This document shows positions 45,650 to 54,401 of a DNA stretch of 64,000 nt, piece after piece. The stretch's first letter is position 1, and each line of letters starts with the position of its first letter. The stretch is from NCBI RefSeq assembly GCF_900141905.1, contig NZ_FQZF01000015.1:62001-126000 (forward strand), given 5' to 3'. Below the pieces are notes generated by a model, which saw only the letters and a list, made by a program, of their open reading frames with translations, was not told the DNA's origin and searched no databases. Position numbers and translations under genes: made by a program. The stretch comes from Muricoccus roseus (lineage in GTDB: Bacteria > Pseudomonadota > Alphaproteobacteria > Acetobacterales > Acetobacteraceae).

Positions 45650-46495
45650 TCAGCGGCGCGGCCACTCCCCGTCTGGAACGCCCGTGCGGAGGGCGCGATA
45701 GGCGCCGGGGGCCAGCCCATAGGCGCGGCGGAAGCGGCGGCCGAGATGGCTCTGGTCGGAGAAGCCGCAGGCCGCCGCCACCTCGGCCGGGCGCGCCCCG
45801 GCAGCGAGCATCCGCCGCGCGCGCAGCAGCCGGATCTGCACGAGATAGGCATGGGGCGAGGTGCCATAGGCCGCGCGGAAGGCGCGGGCGAGCTGGAACC
45901 GGTCGGCCGCCCCGGCCGCGCGGGCCAGATCATCCGCCCCGGGGTCGCTCTCCATCGCATCCTGCAGCCGTTCCCGCGCGCGGCGGGCCACCCCGGCATC
46001 GCGCCCGGTTGGCGCCGCGCCTTCCTCGCGCCCGAGATGCGGGCGGAGGCGGCGCAGCACCGCATCCAGCGCCGCATCGCGCAGCAGCCGCTCCGACGGC
46101 GCCTCCAGCGCGCGGCAGGCGCGGCGGATGGCCTCGCCCAGCGCCGCATCATCGCAGAGGCTGGCCCGGAAGCCGGGATCGGTGCCCGGCGCTTCGGGCA
46201 TTCCGGCGCGCAGCCAGGGGCGCGGCAGGTAGAGCATGCGATAGGCGAAGCCGCCCTCCGCCCCGGCCTGCCCGTCATGCGCCTCCTGCGGCTCGATCAG
46301 GATCACGCGCCCCGGCGTGCTGCGGCGGCGCGCGCCACGGCAGAGGAAGTCCTGCACGCCGCGATCCGTCACCCCCACCAGCCAGTCGTCATGCCGGTGC
46401 AGGTCATAGGCATGGGCGGCGAAGCGGGCGCGGATCGCCTCGATCCCAGTCGGGGCGTCATGCACCAGCCGAACCTCGTCGGGCGGCGCGGTCAT
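45650..46495 (-). CDS. AraC-family transcriptional regulator
   Basis: 281-residue regulator. An N-terminal cupin-like sensing domain (FAAHAYDLHRHDDWLVGVTD, CRGARRRSTPGRVILIEPQE) precedes the C-terminal pair of helix-turn-helix motifs: DLARAAGAADRFQLARAFRA and PAEVAAACGFSDQSHLGRRF, with the family-typical YGLAPGAYR end. The His-rich start of the cupin (HRHDD) and later HDG hint at ligand contacts, but the ligand is unknown. It likely controls the DUF2000 gene that follows. It is divergent from the aldolase gene (122-base gap). Confidence 0.9.
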   Translation of the reverse strand: MTAPPDEVRLVHDAPTGIEAIRARFAAHAYDLHRHDDWLVGVTDRGVQDFLCRGARRRSTPGRVILIEPQEAHDGQAGAEGGFAYRMLYLPRPWLRAGMPEAPGTDPGFRASLCDDAALGEAIRRACRALEAPSERLLRDAALDAVLRRLRPHLGREEGAAPTGRDAGVARRARERLQDAMESDPGADDLARAAGAADRFQLARAFRAAYGTSPHAYLVQIRLLRARRMLAAGARPAEVAAACGFSDQSHLGRRFRRAYGLAPGAYRALRTGVPDGEWPRR

Positions 46496-46617
46496 GGCAG
46501 GCGGATGGCTGCGGGCATCACAGTGGCGAGCATAACGACCCCGCCCCCCGCCGTGACAATCCGCCGCCCCTGCGGCTTACTCCCAGCCGCCCGAAGAATG
46601 ACCGAGGAGGAACCACC

Positions 46618-47535
46618 ATGCAGATCACGCCGAAGGTCCGCGAGATCCTTTCCTGGTATGAGAGCGACAATCCCGGCACCAAGACGAATCTCGCCCGCAT
46701 CCTGATGGAGGGGAAGCTCGGCGGCACCGGCCGCATGGTTATCCTGCCCGTGGACCAGGGCTTCGAGCATGGCCCGGCACGTTCCTTCGCGCCCAACCCC
46801 GCCGCCTACGACCCGCGCTACCATTTCGAGCTGGCCATCGAGGCCGGGCTGAACGCCTATGCCGCCCCGCTCGGCATGATCGAGGCGGGCGCAGCCAGCT
46901 TCGCCGGCGCCATCCCGACGATCCTGAAGGTGAACAGCAGCAACTCCCTGTCCACCACCAAGGACCAGGCCGTGACCGGCTCGGTGGCGGATGCGCTGCG
47001 GCTGGGCTGCTCGGCCATCGGCTTCACCATCTATCCCGGCTCCGAATACCAGTTCGAGATGATGGAGGAGTTGCGCGAGATGGCGGAGGAGGCGAAGGCC
47101 GCCGGCCTCGCCGTCGTCGTCTGGAGCTATCCGCGAGGCCCGATGCTGGACAAGGTGGGCGAGACGGCCCTCGATATCTGCGCCTATGCCGCGCATATGG
47201 CCGCGCTGCTGGGCGCCCATATCATCAAGGTGAAGCCGCCCACCGAGGCCATCTCGCTGGATGCGGCGAAGAAGACCTACGAGAAGTCGCCCGTGCCGGA
47301 GATCGGCACCCTCGCCGGCCGCATCCGCCATGTCGTGCAGTCCTGCTTCGGCGGGCGCCGCCTCGTCGTCTTCTCCGGCGGCGAGTCCGGCACGAGCGAG
47401 GCGATGGTCGAGATGGCGCGCGGCATCCATGCGGGCGGGGGCAACGGCTCCATCATCGGCCGCAACACCTTCCAGCGCCCGAAGGAGGAGGCGCTGCGGC
47501 TACTGTCGGACATCATCGAGGTGTACCGGCGCTAG
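46618..47535 (+). CDS. fbaB: Class I fructose-bisphosphate aldolase (FbaB/DhnA type)
   Basis: 305-residue DhnA-type class I aldolase. It cleaves fructose 1,6-bisphosphate by Schiff-base chemistry. Family features: [20 protein letters not shown] near the N-terminus, [25 protein letters not shown], and the lysine segment [13 protein letters not shown] (Lys204 or Lys206, the Schiff-base candidates). [16 protein letters not shown] and [14 protein letters not shown] form the phosphate-binding loop at the C-terminus. ATG at 46618 has GAGGAGG seven bases upstream, among the strongest sites in the window. A terminator hairpin follows. Confidence 0.93.
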   Translation: MQITPKVREILSWYESDNPGTKTNLARILMEGKLGGTGRMVILPVDQGFEHGPARSFAPNPAAYDPRYHFELAIEAGLNAYAAPLGMIEAGAASFAGAIPTILKVNSSNSLSTTKDQAVTGSVADALRLGCSAIGFTIYPGSEYQFEMMEELREMAEEAKAAGLAVVVWSYPRGPMLDKVGETALDICAYAAHMAALLGAHIIKVKPPTEAISLDAAKKTYEKSPVPEIGTLAGRIRHVVQSCFGGRRLVVFSGGESGTSEAMVEMARGIHAGGGNGSIIGRNTFQRPKEEALRLLSDIIEVYRR

Positions 47536-47561
47536 AGGCGGCGCGCGGCGACACACCAGGC

Positions 47562-47587
47562 GGGCGGGCCGCGGAGGCCCGCCCTTT
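47562..47587 (+). terminator. Terminator hairpin after fbaB
   Basis: Stem GGGCGGGCC / GGCCCGCCC (9 bp, 5-base loop GCGGA) followed by TTTCCC, 27 bases past the aldolase stop. A short T-run on the plus strand supports intrinsic termination before the ThiE-like gene. Confidence 0.65.
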
Positions 47588-47660
47588 CCCGGAACGGGGC
47601 GCATCGGGCGAAGGCATGGTATCAGCGCGCCGAAGCCGCTCACCGGACCACCCGCCGCCC

Positions 47661-48287
47661 ATGCCCGATTGCCGCCTCTACCTCATCACCCCGCCGCGCA
47701 TCGACCTCGCGCGCTTCCCCGAGGACCTCGCCCGCGCGCTCGATGCCGGCGATGTCGCCTGCCTCCAGCTTCGCCTGAAGGACGCGCCGCCTGACGAGGT
47801 GCGGCGCGCGATCGACGCCCTGCGCCCGGTCGCGCAGTCCCGCGACGTCGCCTTCCTCCTCAACGACGATGCCGAGCTGGCGGCGCAGACCGGCTGCGAC
47901 GGCGCGCATCTCGGCCAGGAGGATGGCGACCATGCGCGGGCCCGCGCGCTGCTGCGGGAGGGCATGCTCGGCATCACCTGCCATGACAGTCGGCACCTCG
48001 CGATGGAAGCGGGCGAGCTGGGCGCGGATTACGTCGCCTTCGGCGCCTTCTTTCCTACCTCAACCAAAGACGCGAAGCACCATGCGGATCCCGAGATCCT
48101 GGAATGGTGGTCCTCACTCTTCGAGATCCCCTGCGTCGCCATCGGCGGCATCACGGCGGAGAATTGCGCACCGCTGGTGCGCGCGGGGGCCGATTTCCTC
48201 GCGGTGGTCGGCGCGGTGTGGAACCACCCGGAGGGCCCGGCACAAGGCGTGCTTGCGATGAACGCCGCCATTGCCGCGGCAGCCTGA
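47661..48287 (+). CDS. thiE: Thiamine phosphate synthase (ThiE-like)
   Basis: 208-residue TIM-barrel protein. ThiE joins HMP-PP and thiazole phosphate to give thiamine phosphate. Blocks: CRLYLITPP at strand 1, [10 protein letters not shown] (ThiE usually VQLRxK), [12 protein letters not shown] (substrate-binding NDR-like segment, here NDD), [39 protein letters not shown] (the TxTK phosphate-binding motif) and [15 protein letters not shown]. The Lys and loop motifs fit ThiE or the related TenI; Asp in NDD where NDR is usual leaves some doubt. ATG at 47661 is chosen for homology; an upstream GTG-like start adds only low-complexity residues. Confidence 0.85.
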   Translation: MPDCRLYLITPPRIDLARFPEDLARALDAGDVACLQLRLKDAPPDEVRRAIDALRPVAQSRDVAFLLNDDAELAAQTGCDGAHLGQEDGDHARARALLREGMLGITCHDSRHLAMEAGELGADYVAFGAFFPTSTKDAKHHADPEILEWWSSLFEIPCVAIGGITAENCAPLVRAGADFLAVVGAVWNHPEGPAQGVLAMNAAIAAAA

Positions 48288-48304
48288 CGCCCTCAACAAC
48301 AGAA

Positions 48305-48331
48305 GCCGCGCTCCCCGCCGGGGAGCGCGGC
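48305..48331. terminator. Bidirectional terminator hairpin
   Basis: Perfect 12-bp stem GCCGCGCTCCCC / GGGGAGCGCGGC with a 3-base loop, 17 bases past the thiE stop and 17 bases past the stop of the convergent small gene. On the minus strand it leads into TTCTGTTGTTG, so it should serve both genes. Confidence 0.65.
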
Positions 48332-48348
48332 CCTTCCGCCTCGGCGGA

Positions 48349-48603
48349 TCAGCGCGGCATCGGGTCGGCCGGCCGCATGGAACCGGCGGGCGCCGTCTGG
48401 CGGGGGGCCGGAGCCGGGGCGCCGGGGGCGCCCTCCAGAACCATCCCGCCGCCCGCGTAGGCGCCATCGGTGTTGCTGCGCGGCGAGCCGCGGTCGATCG
48501 GCGGGCCCGGCGAGCGGCCCGTGCTGCTCCGGCCGTCATAGAGGTTCGCCATGGCAGGGGTGGCCATCATCAGTGCGGCCGCGGCGAGGGTGAGGATACG
48601 CAT
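48349..48603 (-). CDS. Small secreted protein, 84 residues
   Basis: A clear Sec signal peptide (MRILTLAAAALMMATPAMA, cleavage after AMA) is followed by 65 residues rich in Gly, Pro, Ser and Ala without cysteines, predicted disordered. It contains no known motif. ATG at 48603 has GGAGGTG five bases upstream, a very good ribosome site, which makes it a convincing gene despite its size. It ends at a shared terminator. Function unknown. Confidence 0.75.
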   Translation of the reverse strand: MRILTLAAAALMMATPAMANLYDGRSSTGRSPGPPIDRGSPRSNTDGAYAGGGMVLEGAPGAPAPAPRQTAPAGSMRPADPMPR

Positions 48604-48711
48604 GCTGCACCTCCGTTTGGTTGCAACACGCCCAACGCCGGCTTCATCACGCGGTTGCGCGGGCGCGCCGCGAGGCCATCTGCGGAGCGGAACGGCGCGA
48701 GCGGGCGATTG

Positions 48712-49425
48712 ATGGACGAGCTGACCTTCCTCACGGCGCTGCACAGGCCCGGCGCGCTCATCGATGTCGGCGCGCATGAGGGGCTGCTCACCCTGCCGCT
48801 CGCGGCGCTTCCCGGCGCGCGGGTGATCGCCTTCGAGCCCCTCGCCGCCGCCCGCACCGCGCTGGAGGCCGCCGCCGCGGGCCATCGGAACATCGCCATC
48901 CGGCAGGAGGCCCTGGGCGACGCAGCGGGGAGGCTCGACCTCGCCATTCCCATCCTGGACGGCACGCCGCAATGGCAATGGGCCAGCACCGCCAAGAGCT
49001 ACGAAGCCCATGCGGGCGGGCGGGTCGCGGTGCGGCGCGAGCCGGTTCCCGTCGTCACCCTGGACAGCCTTGGCCTGACAGATGTCACCGCCATCAAGCT
49101 CGATGCGGAGGGCGCGGAATACGCCATCCTCCGCGGCGCCCGGCAGACCCTCGCCCGCTGCCGGCCCGTGCTGACGCTGGAGCTGGAGGAGCGGCATGCC
49201 GAGGGGTGCAGCTGGGCCGTGCCCGCCTTCCTCGACGCGCTCGGCTACGAGACGCTGTTCGTCCATGAGGGGCGCTGGCGCGAGATGGCGGAGCTGCACC
49301 GCCCGACCATGCAGCGCGCCAGCCCGGACCCCTCGGTCTTCGCCGCCTCGGACCCCTACATCTTCAACTTCTACGCCTGGCCGCTGGAGCGCGCCGCCGA
49401 GGCGCGCGCGCTCCTTCCGGCCTGA
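48712..49425 (+). CDS. FkbM-family methyltransferase
   Basis: 237-residue SAM-dependent methyltransferase. The Rossmann SAM site is LIDVGAHEGLLTLPLA, with the acidic ribose contact in VIAFEPLAAA; VTLDSLGLTDVTAIKLDAEG and AEYAILRGARQTL form the core FkbM motif (KxDxEGxE). FkbM proteins O-methylate sugars or polyketides, often at the cell surface. The C-terminus ends FNFYAWPLERA. The start is uncertain; ATG at 48712 has GCGATTG rather than a good Shine-Dalgarno, and the gene may begin slightly upstream. Confidence 0.85.
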   Translation: MDELTFLTALHRPGALIDVGAHEGLLTLPLAALPGARVIAFEPLAAARTALEAAAAGHRNIAIRQEALGDAAGRLDLAIPILDGTPQWQWASTAKSYEAHAGGRVAVRREPVPVVTLDSLGLTDVTAIKLDAEGAEYAILRGARQTLARCRPVLTLELEERHAEGCSWAVPAFLDALGYETLFVHEGRWREMAELHRPTMQRASPDPSVFAASDPYIFNFYAWPLERAAEARALLPA

Positions 49426-49457
49426 GGGATGAGGCCCCGCGGACTACGCCCCGCGAA

Positions 49458-50576
49458 TCAGGCCACGCCGCCCGGGCCCGGCGAGGTTTCGGCGGCGATG
49501 AGTTGGTTCGCCTCCGCCGCCTGCTGGTCCAGCGACTGCCGCAGCCCCGGCGCCAGCCCGAGGCGGTGCGCCAGCGCGTCGAGATAGGCGCGCTCGGCCG
49601 CCGTGTCGGGTTCCGCCACGAGGCGCGAGACCATGTAGATCTCCGACTTCTGGGCATCGGTGCGCGCCATGGCGGCGACCGCCGAGGGATCGGCCGCGGA
49701 TTCGAGTGCCTGGAAGACGAAGCCCTTGGCCTCCGCATCCAGCTCCAGCCGCTCCACCTCGTCGAAGACGCGGCGCCGCTCGTCCTCGTCCAGATGGCCG
49801 TCCGCCTTGGCGGCCGAGATCATCGCCTTGATCAGCGAAAGGCCGAAGGGCTGGCCGTCGGCCGCCGGCATGTCCTCCCGGGCGAACTCCTCCGGCGAAG
49901 GCGGCATGGGCGCCGCGCCCGACGCGGCCGGGACTCCACCGGACCAGGGGCCCGAGGCCGGGCGCGCCGGCTGCCCGCCCGCCATCGGAGCCTGGCCCGG
50001 CATCTGCCCAGCCGGCTGTCCCGGGGCCTGCCCCTGGCGCTGCGACTCCTGCCATTGCTGCCAGGCGCGGTAGGCCAGCGTCCCGAGCACGGCCATGCCG
50101 CCCATCTTCAGCAGCCCGCCGCCGCCGCCACGCCGGCCACGGCCCAGAAGCGAGCCGAGCAGGCCGCCGGCCGCCGCCGTTCCGATGGCGCCGCCCAGCC
50201 CGCCACCCAGGCCGCCACCCAACCCGCCGCCGCCGGAGCCGCCGAGGCTGCCGATGGGCCCGCCGAAGATGCCGCCCCCGCCCCGCCGCTCGCCCTCATT
50301 GCCCAGGCTGCCGATCGATCCGCCGAAGCCACCTCCGCCCCTGCGGCCGTCATCGTCGCCCATGCTGCCGATGGGGCCGCCGAACATCCCGCCGCCCCGC
50401 TGCCCGCCCGTGCTGCCAATTCCGCCGCCACCGCCGAGCAGCCCGCCCAGGACATCCCGCAGCGAGCCGCCCCCGCCACCGCCTCCCAGGCTGCCGATCC
50501 CGCCGGAGGACCTGTTGTCGCTCGAACGCCCCTGGCCCCCGAGGAACCCTTCCAGCAATCGCTTCGTGTCGAACAT
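49458..50576 (-). CDS. DUF533/TerB-like protein with glycine-rich repeats
   Basis: 372-residue protein. The first 170 residues are extremely Gly-rich, with three modules of about 20 residues that share GGGxFGGxIGSxG (GGGMFGGPIGSMGDDDGRR, then two variants). A hydrophobic Gly-zipper-like helix follows (GGAIGTAAAGGLLGSLLGRG and MGGMAVLGTLAYRAW), then a Gln/Pro linker. The C-terminal 125 residues (FGLSLIKAMISAAKADGHLD, then EDERRRVFDEVERLELD) are the DUF533 domain, related to TerB; the DGHLDEDE segment resembles a metal-binding helix pair. The role is unknown; the enteric member is YebE. Confidence 0.85.
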   Translation of the reverse strand: MFDTKRLLEGFLGGQGRSSDNRSSGGIGSLGGGGGGGSLRDVLGGLLGGGGGIGSTGGQRGGGMFGGPIGSMGDDDGRRGGGGFGGSIGSLGNEGERRGGGGIFGGPIGSLGGSGGGGLGGGLGGGLGGAIGTAAAGGLLGSLLGRGRRGGGGGLLKMGGMAVLGTLAYRAWQQWQESQRQGQAPGQPAGQMPGQAPMAGGQPARPASGPWSGGVPAASGAAPMPPSPEEFAREDMPAADGQPFGLSLIKAMISAAKADGHLDEDERRRVFDEVERLELDAEAKGFVFQALESAADPSAVAAMARTDAQKSEIYMVSRLVAEPDTAAERAYLDALAHRLGLAPGLRQSLDQQAAEANQLIAAETSPGPGGVA

Positions 50577-50651
50577 CCGCGCTTCTCCCGATCAGACCGG
50601 CACAACGCCCTGCGGGCCGCTTCGATGCGCGGCGGAGGCGACAGGGCGGGA

Positions 50652-51875
50652 TCAGGCGGCCTGTGGCGGCTTCTCCGGCCCGGCATGGCGTGCGCTGCGA
50701 AGGGCGGCTTCGGCACGCCGCAGCAGGGTGCCGAACTCCTCCAGGCCGCCCTGCCCGGTCGCGACGCCGAGATGCACACGGGGCACGGGGGCGCCGGGCG
50801 CGCCCGGGGGCAGGCGCTCCTGCATCAGGTGCCGCAGCCGCTCCGCCATCATGGCTGCGGCGGCGGGCGGCATGCCCTCCAGCAGCAGCGCGAAGCCCGA
50901 GGCGCCGTGCCGGAAGACGAGGTCATCGGCGCGCAGGCTCATCGCCAGGGCCCCGGCGAGCGGGCGCAGCGGCACCGCGCCATGGCCCGGCGCGGCCATC
51001 ACCTCCAGCACGACGAGCCCGAGCGGGCGGCCATTCGCCTGGGCCCGGCGGAGGCGCGCGCCGCCGATGGGAAGGAGATGATGTTCGGCCAGCGCCCCTG
51101 TGCCGGCGTCGCGCCCCGCGCCGCGCACCAGCGCGGCATGCCGTCGCCGGTAGGTCAGCAGGTCGAAGAGATCGGCCAGCGGCCGCTCCTCCCCGGCTCC
51201 GGACCGCCCCTCGAACAGCCGGAGATAGGCACCCAGCATGAGGCCGAAGACGATCGCCGCGCCCATCTTCGCGGCCCATCCGCCGAACAGCGCCGCCATG
51301 GGCACGCCGGTGACAAGGCGCAGCACCGCGAAGAAGGCGAGCTGGTCGAAGCTCAGCACCAGCGCGGTCGCGACGATGATCCGCGCCGTCTGATGCCGGC
51401 CGAACCAGGGGGCGATGCGCTCGTAGAGGAGGACGAGCATGATGCTGTCCACGAAGAGCAGCAGCGTGCCCCAGACCATCAGCACGCCCATCTGGTCGAT
51501 GAAGCCGATATCGGGCCGGCTGCCGGCCAACGAGACCGGCTCGTGGAAGCGCAGCAGGAGGCACATGGCCACGATCAGCATGTTGCCGATCAGCAGCCCG
51601 TAGACCGGCTGCCGCACCGCCACCGCATCCTCCTTGATGTAGAGGAGCAGCACCATGACGAGCTTGCCGGAGAAGAGCACGGTCGAGCCCGGCGAGATCA
51701 GGCCGAAGGGAAGTTCGATGAAGAAGACGGCGGCCAGATAGGTCTCGAGGAAATGCATCACCCCGAGCGCGCAGACGAAGACGCCGATACCGAGCGCGCC
51801 GCGGGCGCGGAAGATGGCGGCCATGGTGCCGAAATAGAGAAGCGCCTGGACCAGAAGCAGCATCACGCCGTTCAC
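50652..51875 (-). CDS. Multi-pass membrane protein with degenerate GGDEF domain
   Basis: 407 residues. Six to seven helices in the first 220 residues (first block MLLLVQALLYFGTMAAIF, then HFLETYLAAVFFIELPFGLI and others) resemble VUT/YhhQ-like transporters, a membrane sensor seen with GGDEF domains. The C-terminal 170 residues fit a diguanylate cyclase fold, but the active-site loop RxGGDEF reads RHGASGF (residues 323-328 HGASGF), lacking both Gly-Asp-Glu residues, so cyclase activity is not expected. The GTG at 51875 has GGAGGGG seven bases upstream and is preferred to an ATG at 51938, which would add a low-complexity extension. Confidence 0.72.
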   Translation of the reverse strand: MNGVMLLLVQALLYFGTMAAIFRARGALGIGVFVCALGVMHFLETYLAAVFFIELPFGLISPGSTVLFSGKLVMVLLLYIKEDAVAVRQPVYGLLIGNMLIVAMCLLLRFHEPVSLAGSRPDIGFIDQMGVLMVWGTLLLFVDSIMLVLLYERIAPWFGRHQTARIIVATALVLSFDQLAFFAVLRLVTGVPMAALFGGWAAKMGAAIVFGLMLGAYLRLFEGRSGAGEERPLADLFDLLTYRRRHAALVRGAGRDAGTGALAEHHLLPIGGARLRRAQANGRPLGLVVLEVMAAPGHGAVPLRPLAGALAMSLRADDLVFRHGASGFALLLEGMPPAAAAMMAERLRHLMQERLPPGAPGAPVPRVHLGVATGQGGLEEFGTLLRRAEAALRSARHAGPEKPPQAA

Positions 51876-52048
51876 GACCGCCCCTCCGCGCCGGGACCTG
51901 GCCGGGGAAAGCACCACCGCCGCATGCGCGACTCCCATTCTGGAGGGCGGAGAATGACGAGCGGGACGAAAAGCTCAACCGCCGATCGAGAATGCGTCGT
52001 ATTCCCGAATGCCCTCGCGAGGCGGCGGAGATGCGCGCCCGTGCCCTC

Positions 52049-53131
52049 TCAGCCGGGCTCGAAAGGCCAGCCCCCGAGCCACAGCACGCCTTCCAGAGCC
52101 GGCACCCCGGCAGCGAGCATGGCCAGCCGGTCGAAGCCCATCGCGATTCCGGCCGTCGCGGGCATACCCTGGCGCAGGGCGGCCAGGAAATCCTCGTCCA
52201 CTCCCCAGCCCGGCCCGTAGAGCGCCTCCCGCTCCGCCACGTCCCGCCGGAATCGCAGCGCCTGCTCCTCGGGGTCGCGCAGCTCGTCGAAGGCGTTGCC
52301 GAGTTCCAGCCCGGCGGCGAAGACCTCGAAGCGCAGGGCGGCGCGCGGATCGGCGGGGTCGCGCCGGGCCAGCGCGGCCTGGGGCGCCGGCCAGTGAGTG
52401 AGAAAGCTCGCCCGCTCCCGCCCCAGGCGCGGCTCCACATGCTCCAGCATCAGGTGGAAGAACAGGTCCTCCCAGCCCAGCCCCTCCGGCACGGCTAACC
52501 CGGCCGCACGGGCCGCCGCTGCCAGCGCGGCCGCATCCCCCTCCGCGGTTGCCGCGTCCACGGAGGCCAGCACATCCACGCCGATGCGGGCGAAGGCACC
52601 GGCCACCGTCAGCCGCTCGAAAGGCATGGAGAGGTCCGTCTCCACCCCCGCATGCGCCACGCGCCGGGGCAGCACGGCGCGCAGATACGCCTCCACCGCC
52701 TCCATGAGCCCCTCCAGGCCCTGCCCGGCGAGATAGACCTCCAGCATGGTGAATTCCGGCGCGTGGCGCGGCGAGACCTCCCCGTTGCGCCACACCCGGG
52801 CCAGCTCGAAGCAGCTGCCGGCCCCGGCCACGAGCAGCCGCTTGATGGCCAGCTCCGGCGAGGTGCGGAGCCAGAGGTCGCGCCCGTCCCCGCGCCCCAG
52901 ATGCGGCTCGAAGCGGGAACGGAAGCCGTGCAGATGCACCTCCATCCCCGGCGCGGGCACGAGGCAGGGCGTCTCCACCTCCATGCAACCGCGCGCCTCC
53001 CAGAAGGCGCGGGTGTCGCGGGCCAGGGCGGCGCGGCGACGCAGGGCTGGCAGGCGCGCGTCCAGGGCGTCCGGATGCCAGGGGGCGGGGCCATGGGGGT
53101 TGGGGCCATGCGGCAAGGTCGGGGGCTCCAT
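52049..53131 (-). CDS. epmA: Elongation factor P lysine ligase EpmA
   Basis: 360-residue class II lysyl-tRNA-synthetase paralogue lacking the anticodon domain. EpmA (GenX/PoxA) attaches beta-lysine to Lys34 of EF-P. Landmarks: the motif-1 region ARDTRAFWEARGCMEVETP, motif 2 LRTSPELAIKRLLVAGAGSC then FELARVWRNGEVSPRHAPEF, and motif 3 GIAMGFDRLAMLAAGVPALE. NAFDELRDPEEQALRF is typical of EpmA. The length exceeds E. coli's 325 because of an N-terminal extension; ATG at 53131 has a poor ribosome site. It is divergent from kamA, 61 bases apart, with efp 2.6 kb away. Confidence 0.92.
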   Translation of the reverse strand: MEPPTLPHGPNPHGPAPWHPDALDARLPALRRRAALARDTRAFWEARGCMEVETPCLVPAPGMEVHLHGFRSRFEPHLGRGDGRDLWLRTSPELAIKRLLVAGAGSCFELARVWRNGEVSPRHAPEFTMLEVYLAGQGLEGLMEAVEAYLRAVLPRRVAHAGVETDLSMPFERLTVAGAFARIGVDVLASVDAATAEGDAAALAAAARAAGLAVPEGLGWEDLFFHLMLEHVEPRLGRERASFLTHWPAPQAALARRDPADPRAALRFEVFAAGLELGNAFDELRDPEEQALRFRRDVAEREALYGPGWGVDEDFLAALRQGMPATAGIAMGFDRLAMLAAGVPALEGVLWLGGWPFEPG

Positions 53132-53192
53132 GCGGCGGAAATCCGGGCTTGTCCGTGACACAAGGGGGCGGTTGGGGCTACCTGCCGCCGCC

Positions 53193-54257
53193 ATGCCCGA
53201 CGGCTCCCTCCCCTCGCCCCGCCCGCTGCGCGATGCCGATGCCCTGGCGGCAGCCGGCCTCGTCCCCCCCGCCGCCCTCCCGGCCCTGCGGGAGGTGGCG
53301 GCGCGCTATGCCGTCTCCGTCACCCCGGCCATGGCCGCGCTGATCGACCCCGCCGATCCCGCCGACCCCATCGCCGCGCAATACGTGCCCCATCCGGCGG
53401 AGCTGGAGACCACCCCGCAGGAGCTGGCGGACCCCATCGCGGATCATCCGCATACGCCCGTGAAGGGCGTGGTGCACCGCTACCCCGACCGCGCGCTGCT
53501 GAAGCCGCTGCTCGCCTGCCCCGTCTATTGCCGCTTCTGCTTCCGGCGGGAGCAGGTGGGGCCCGCCGGCGGGGTGCTGAGCGAGGCGGAGCTGGATGCG
53601 GCGCTGGACTGGTTCGAGGCCCATCCGGCGGTGCGGGAGGCGATCCTGACGGGGGGCGACCCCCTCATGCTCTCCCCGCGCCGGCTGCGGCACATCCTCG
53701 CCCGCCTCTCGGCCCTGCCGCATCTCGACATCATCCGGCTGCACACCCGGGTTCCTGTGGCCGACCCGGGCCGGGTGACCGAGGCCATGGCCGAGGCGCT
53801 GGAGAGCGAGAAGGCGGTCTTCCTCTGCCTGCACGCGAACCACGCCCGGGAGTTCACCGGGGAAGCGCGCGCGGCGCTGCGCCGCCTCTCCCGCGCCGGG
53901 GTGGCGCTGCTGGGCCAGGCCGTGCTGCTGCGCGGCGTCAACGACACGGCCGAAAGCCTGGAGGCGCTGCTCCGCACCATGCTCGCCCACCGGGTGAAGC
54001 CCTACTACCTCCATCAGCTCGACCGCGCGCCGGGCACCGCGCGCTTCGAGGTGCCCATCGCGGAGGGGCGGGCCCTGCTCGCCTCCCTGCGCGGCCGGGT
54101 GACGGGGCTGGCCTGGCCGACCTATGCGCTGGACCTGCCGCAGGGCCAGGGCAAGGCGCCGATCGGGCCAGACTTCGCCGAGCGCGCTGAGGGCGGCTGG
54201 CAGGTGCGCGGCCCGCTTGGCGGCGGGCATTTCCAGGCGGATGCCACGCCGGGCTGA
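53193..54257 (+). CDS. epmB: KamA/EpmB-type lysine 2,3-aminomutase
   Basis: 354-residue radical-SAM, PLP-dependent enzyme. EpmB converts (S)-alpha-lysine to (R)-beta-lysine, the donor used by EpmA to modify EF-P. The radical SAM Cys motif is Cys109-x3-Cys113-x2-Cys116 in CPVYCRFCFRREQVG. EAILTGGDPLMLSPRRLRHI is the GGDP SAM-binding loop, RLHTRVPV the next strand, and KPYYLHQLDRAPGT a PLP-Lys block region. It lacks the C-terminal extension of catabolic KamA, consistent with EpmB. Divergent from epmA; a Bug binding-protein gene lies between it and efp. Confidence 0.9.
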   Translation: MPDGSLPSPRPLRDADALAAAGLVPPAALPALREVAARYAVSVTPAMAALIDPADPADPIAAQYVPHPAELETTPQELADPIADHPHTPVKGVVHRYPDRALLKPLLACPVYCRFCFRREQVGPAGGVLSEAELDAALDWFEAHPAVREAILTGGDPLMLSPRRLRHILARLSALPHLDIIRLHTRVPVADPGRVTEAMAEALESEKAVFLCLHANHAREFTGEARAALRRLSRAGVALLGQAVLLRGVNDTAESLEALLRTMLAHRVKPYYLHQLDRAPGTARFEVPIAEGRALLASLRGRVTGLAWPTYALDLPQGQGKAPIGPDFAERAEGGWQVRGPLGGGHFQADATPG

Positions 54258-54322
54258 CCGCCCGGGGAACCGCCGGGCTCGCCGCCCGAGGAACCGCCGG
54301 GCTGACCGCCCGAGGAACGGCT
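54251..54322. repeat. 24-bp tandem repeat, three units
   Basis: Units start at 54251, 54275 and 54299. Each reads GGGCTGACCGCCCGAGG then AACCGCC with one to three differences (last unit ends AACGGCT). The first unit contains the epmB stop codon. It ends 80 bases before the next gene. The unit is rich in GGGC/GCCC and can form small hairpins. Confidence 0.8.
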
Positions 54323-54401
54323 TCCCCGCCCCGGCGCCGCCGGGCACACTCCCCGCAACGAAACGGTGCCCGCAGGACGAGGCGCCATCGGGGAGATGTT
54401 C

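Noticed and set aside
47536-47660. Thiamine (TPP) riboswitch before the thiE-like gene
   Set aside because: The region is a terminator hairpin plus GC-rich filler; no CTGAGA or thi-box core is present. The thiD-glmM unit also lacks one.
51876-51938. N-terminal extension of the degenerate GGDEF protein from ATG 51938
   Set aside because: The extension is low-complexity, and GTG 51875 has a strong GGAGGGG at proper distance just before the first helix.
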